Source: an uncultured Oscillospiraceae bacterium
Lineage (GTDB): Bacteria; Bacillota; Clostridia; Oscillospirales; Oscillospiraceae
DNA length: 6,307 nt
Assembly: GCA_905234575.1 (NCBI GenBank)
Contig: CAJOIG010000132.1
Coordinates: 1 to 6,307, forward strand
Direction of reading: 5' to 3'
Numbering within the stretch: the stretch's first letter is position 1; each line of letters starts with the position of its first letter. Below the pieces are notes generated by a model. The model did not search any database. It saw nothing but the letters and a program-made list of their open reading frames with translations, and was not told the origin of the DNA. The position numbers and the translations under genes were made by a program. Positions 6,235 to 6,307 of the stretch are shown here, in pieces.

Positions 6235-6241
6235 GGCGCCG

Positions 6242-6248
6242 CCTCCTT
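6242..6248 (-). promoter_or_regulatory. Shine-Dalgarno site of remA
   Basis: The minus strand reads AAGGAGG, 7 bases before the TTG at 6234-6232. It overlaps the TAA stop of the yicC/yloC gene. The strong site at ideal spacing is what makes the non-ATG start of remA convincing. Confidence 0.8.
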
Positions 6249-6307
6249 ATTCGATGTTCTGGATCTGCTCGCGGATCTTTTCGAGCTCCGCCTTCATGGC
6301 GATGACG
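6247..6307 (-). CDS. yicC: YicC/YloC family endoribonuclease, C-terminal end only
   Basis: Only the last 19 residues and the TAA stop are in the window; the gene continues past the right edge. The tail reads VIAMKAELEKIREQIQNIE, which closely resembles the usual end of YicC/YloC proteins (DUF1732 region), where an acidic/basic helix ends in a Q-N-I-E type sequence. Members of this family are reported endoribonucleases (E. coli YicC, B. subtilis YloC); that function comes from the family and cannot be judged from this tail. The position supports the call, because yloC lies directly upstream of remA and gmk in B. subtilis and many other Bacillota. The stop codon overlaps the Shine-Dalgarno site of remA, which suggests one transcript and possible translational coupling. 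Confidence 0.85.
   Translation of the reverse strand, partial: VIAMKAELEKIREQIQNIE

Overview
The window is GC-rich (roughly 60-65% by eye). It is filled end to end with genes on the minus strand, so transcription runs from the right edge to the left. The order is yicC/yloC (3' end only), remA, gmk, rpoZ, priA, def, fmt, rsmB. This is the conserved housekeeping cluster of Bacillota, known in Bacillus subtilis as yloC-remA-gmk-rpoZ-coaBC-priA-def-fmt-rsmB. The presence of RemA, the gene order, the strong AGGAGG-type Shine-Dalgarno sites and the high GC point to a GC-rich member of the Clostridia, perhaps an Oscillospirales-like gut anaerobe. The order-level placement is inference and was not tested.

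Right part (6307-5158): the C-terminal end of the YicC/YloC endoribonuclease family protein is followed by the small DNA-binding regulator RemA (TTG start), guanylate kinase and the RNA polymerase omega subunit. These genes overlap or abut, and each Shine-Dalgarno site lies inside or at the end of the preceding gene. In B. subtilis coaBC would follow rpoZ; here priA follows after only 7 bases.

Middle (5150-2719): priA, the primosomal replication-restart helicase. It is clearly recognisable but does not read through in one frame. The first ~62 residues are in one frame and the remaining ~748 in another, with the switch near 4964-4970. A single missing base explains it and gives a normal ~810-residue protein. 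A sequencing or assembly error, or a recent mutation, is more likely than programmed frameshifting.

Left part (2698-5): def (peptide deformylase) and fmt (methionyl-tRNA formyltransferase) form the formyl-methionine pair and overlap by 4 bases. They are followed one base later by rsmB (16S rRNA m5C methyltransferase). Only 4 bases remain after the rsmB stop.

The genes jointly serve nucleotide supply (gmk), transcription (rpoZ), replication restart (priA), start-methionine formylation and deformylation (fmt, def) and ribosome maturation (rsmB). The largest gap between genes is 20 bases. I see no promoter, terminator, RNA gene, mobile element, repeat array or CRISPR. I found no undescribed system; the one notable anomaly is the broken priA frame.
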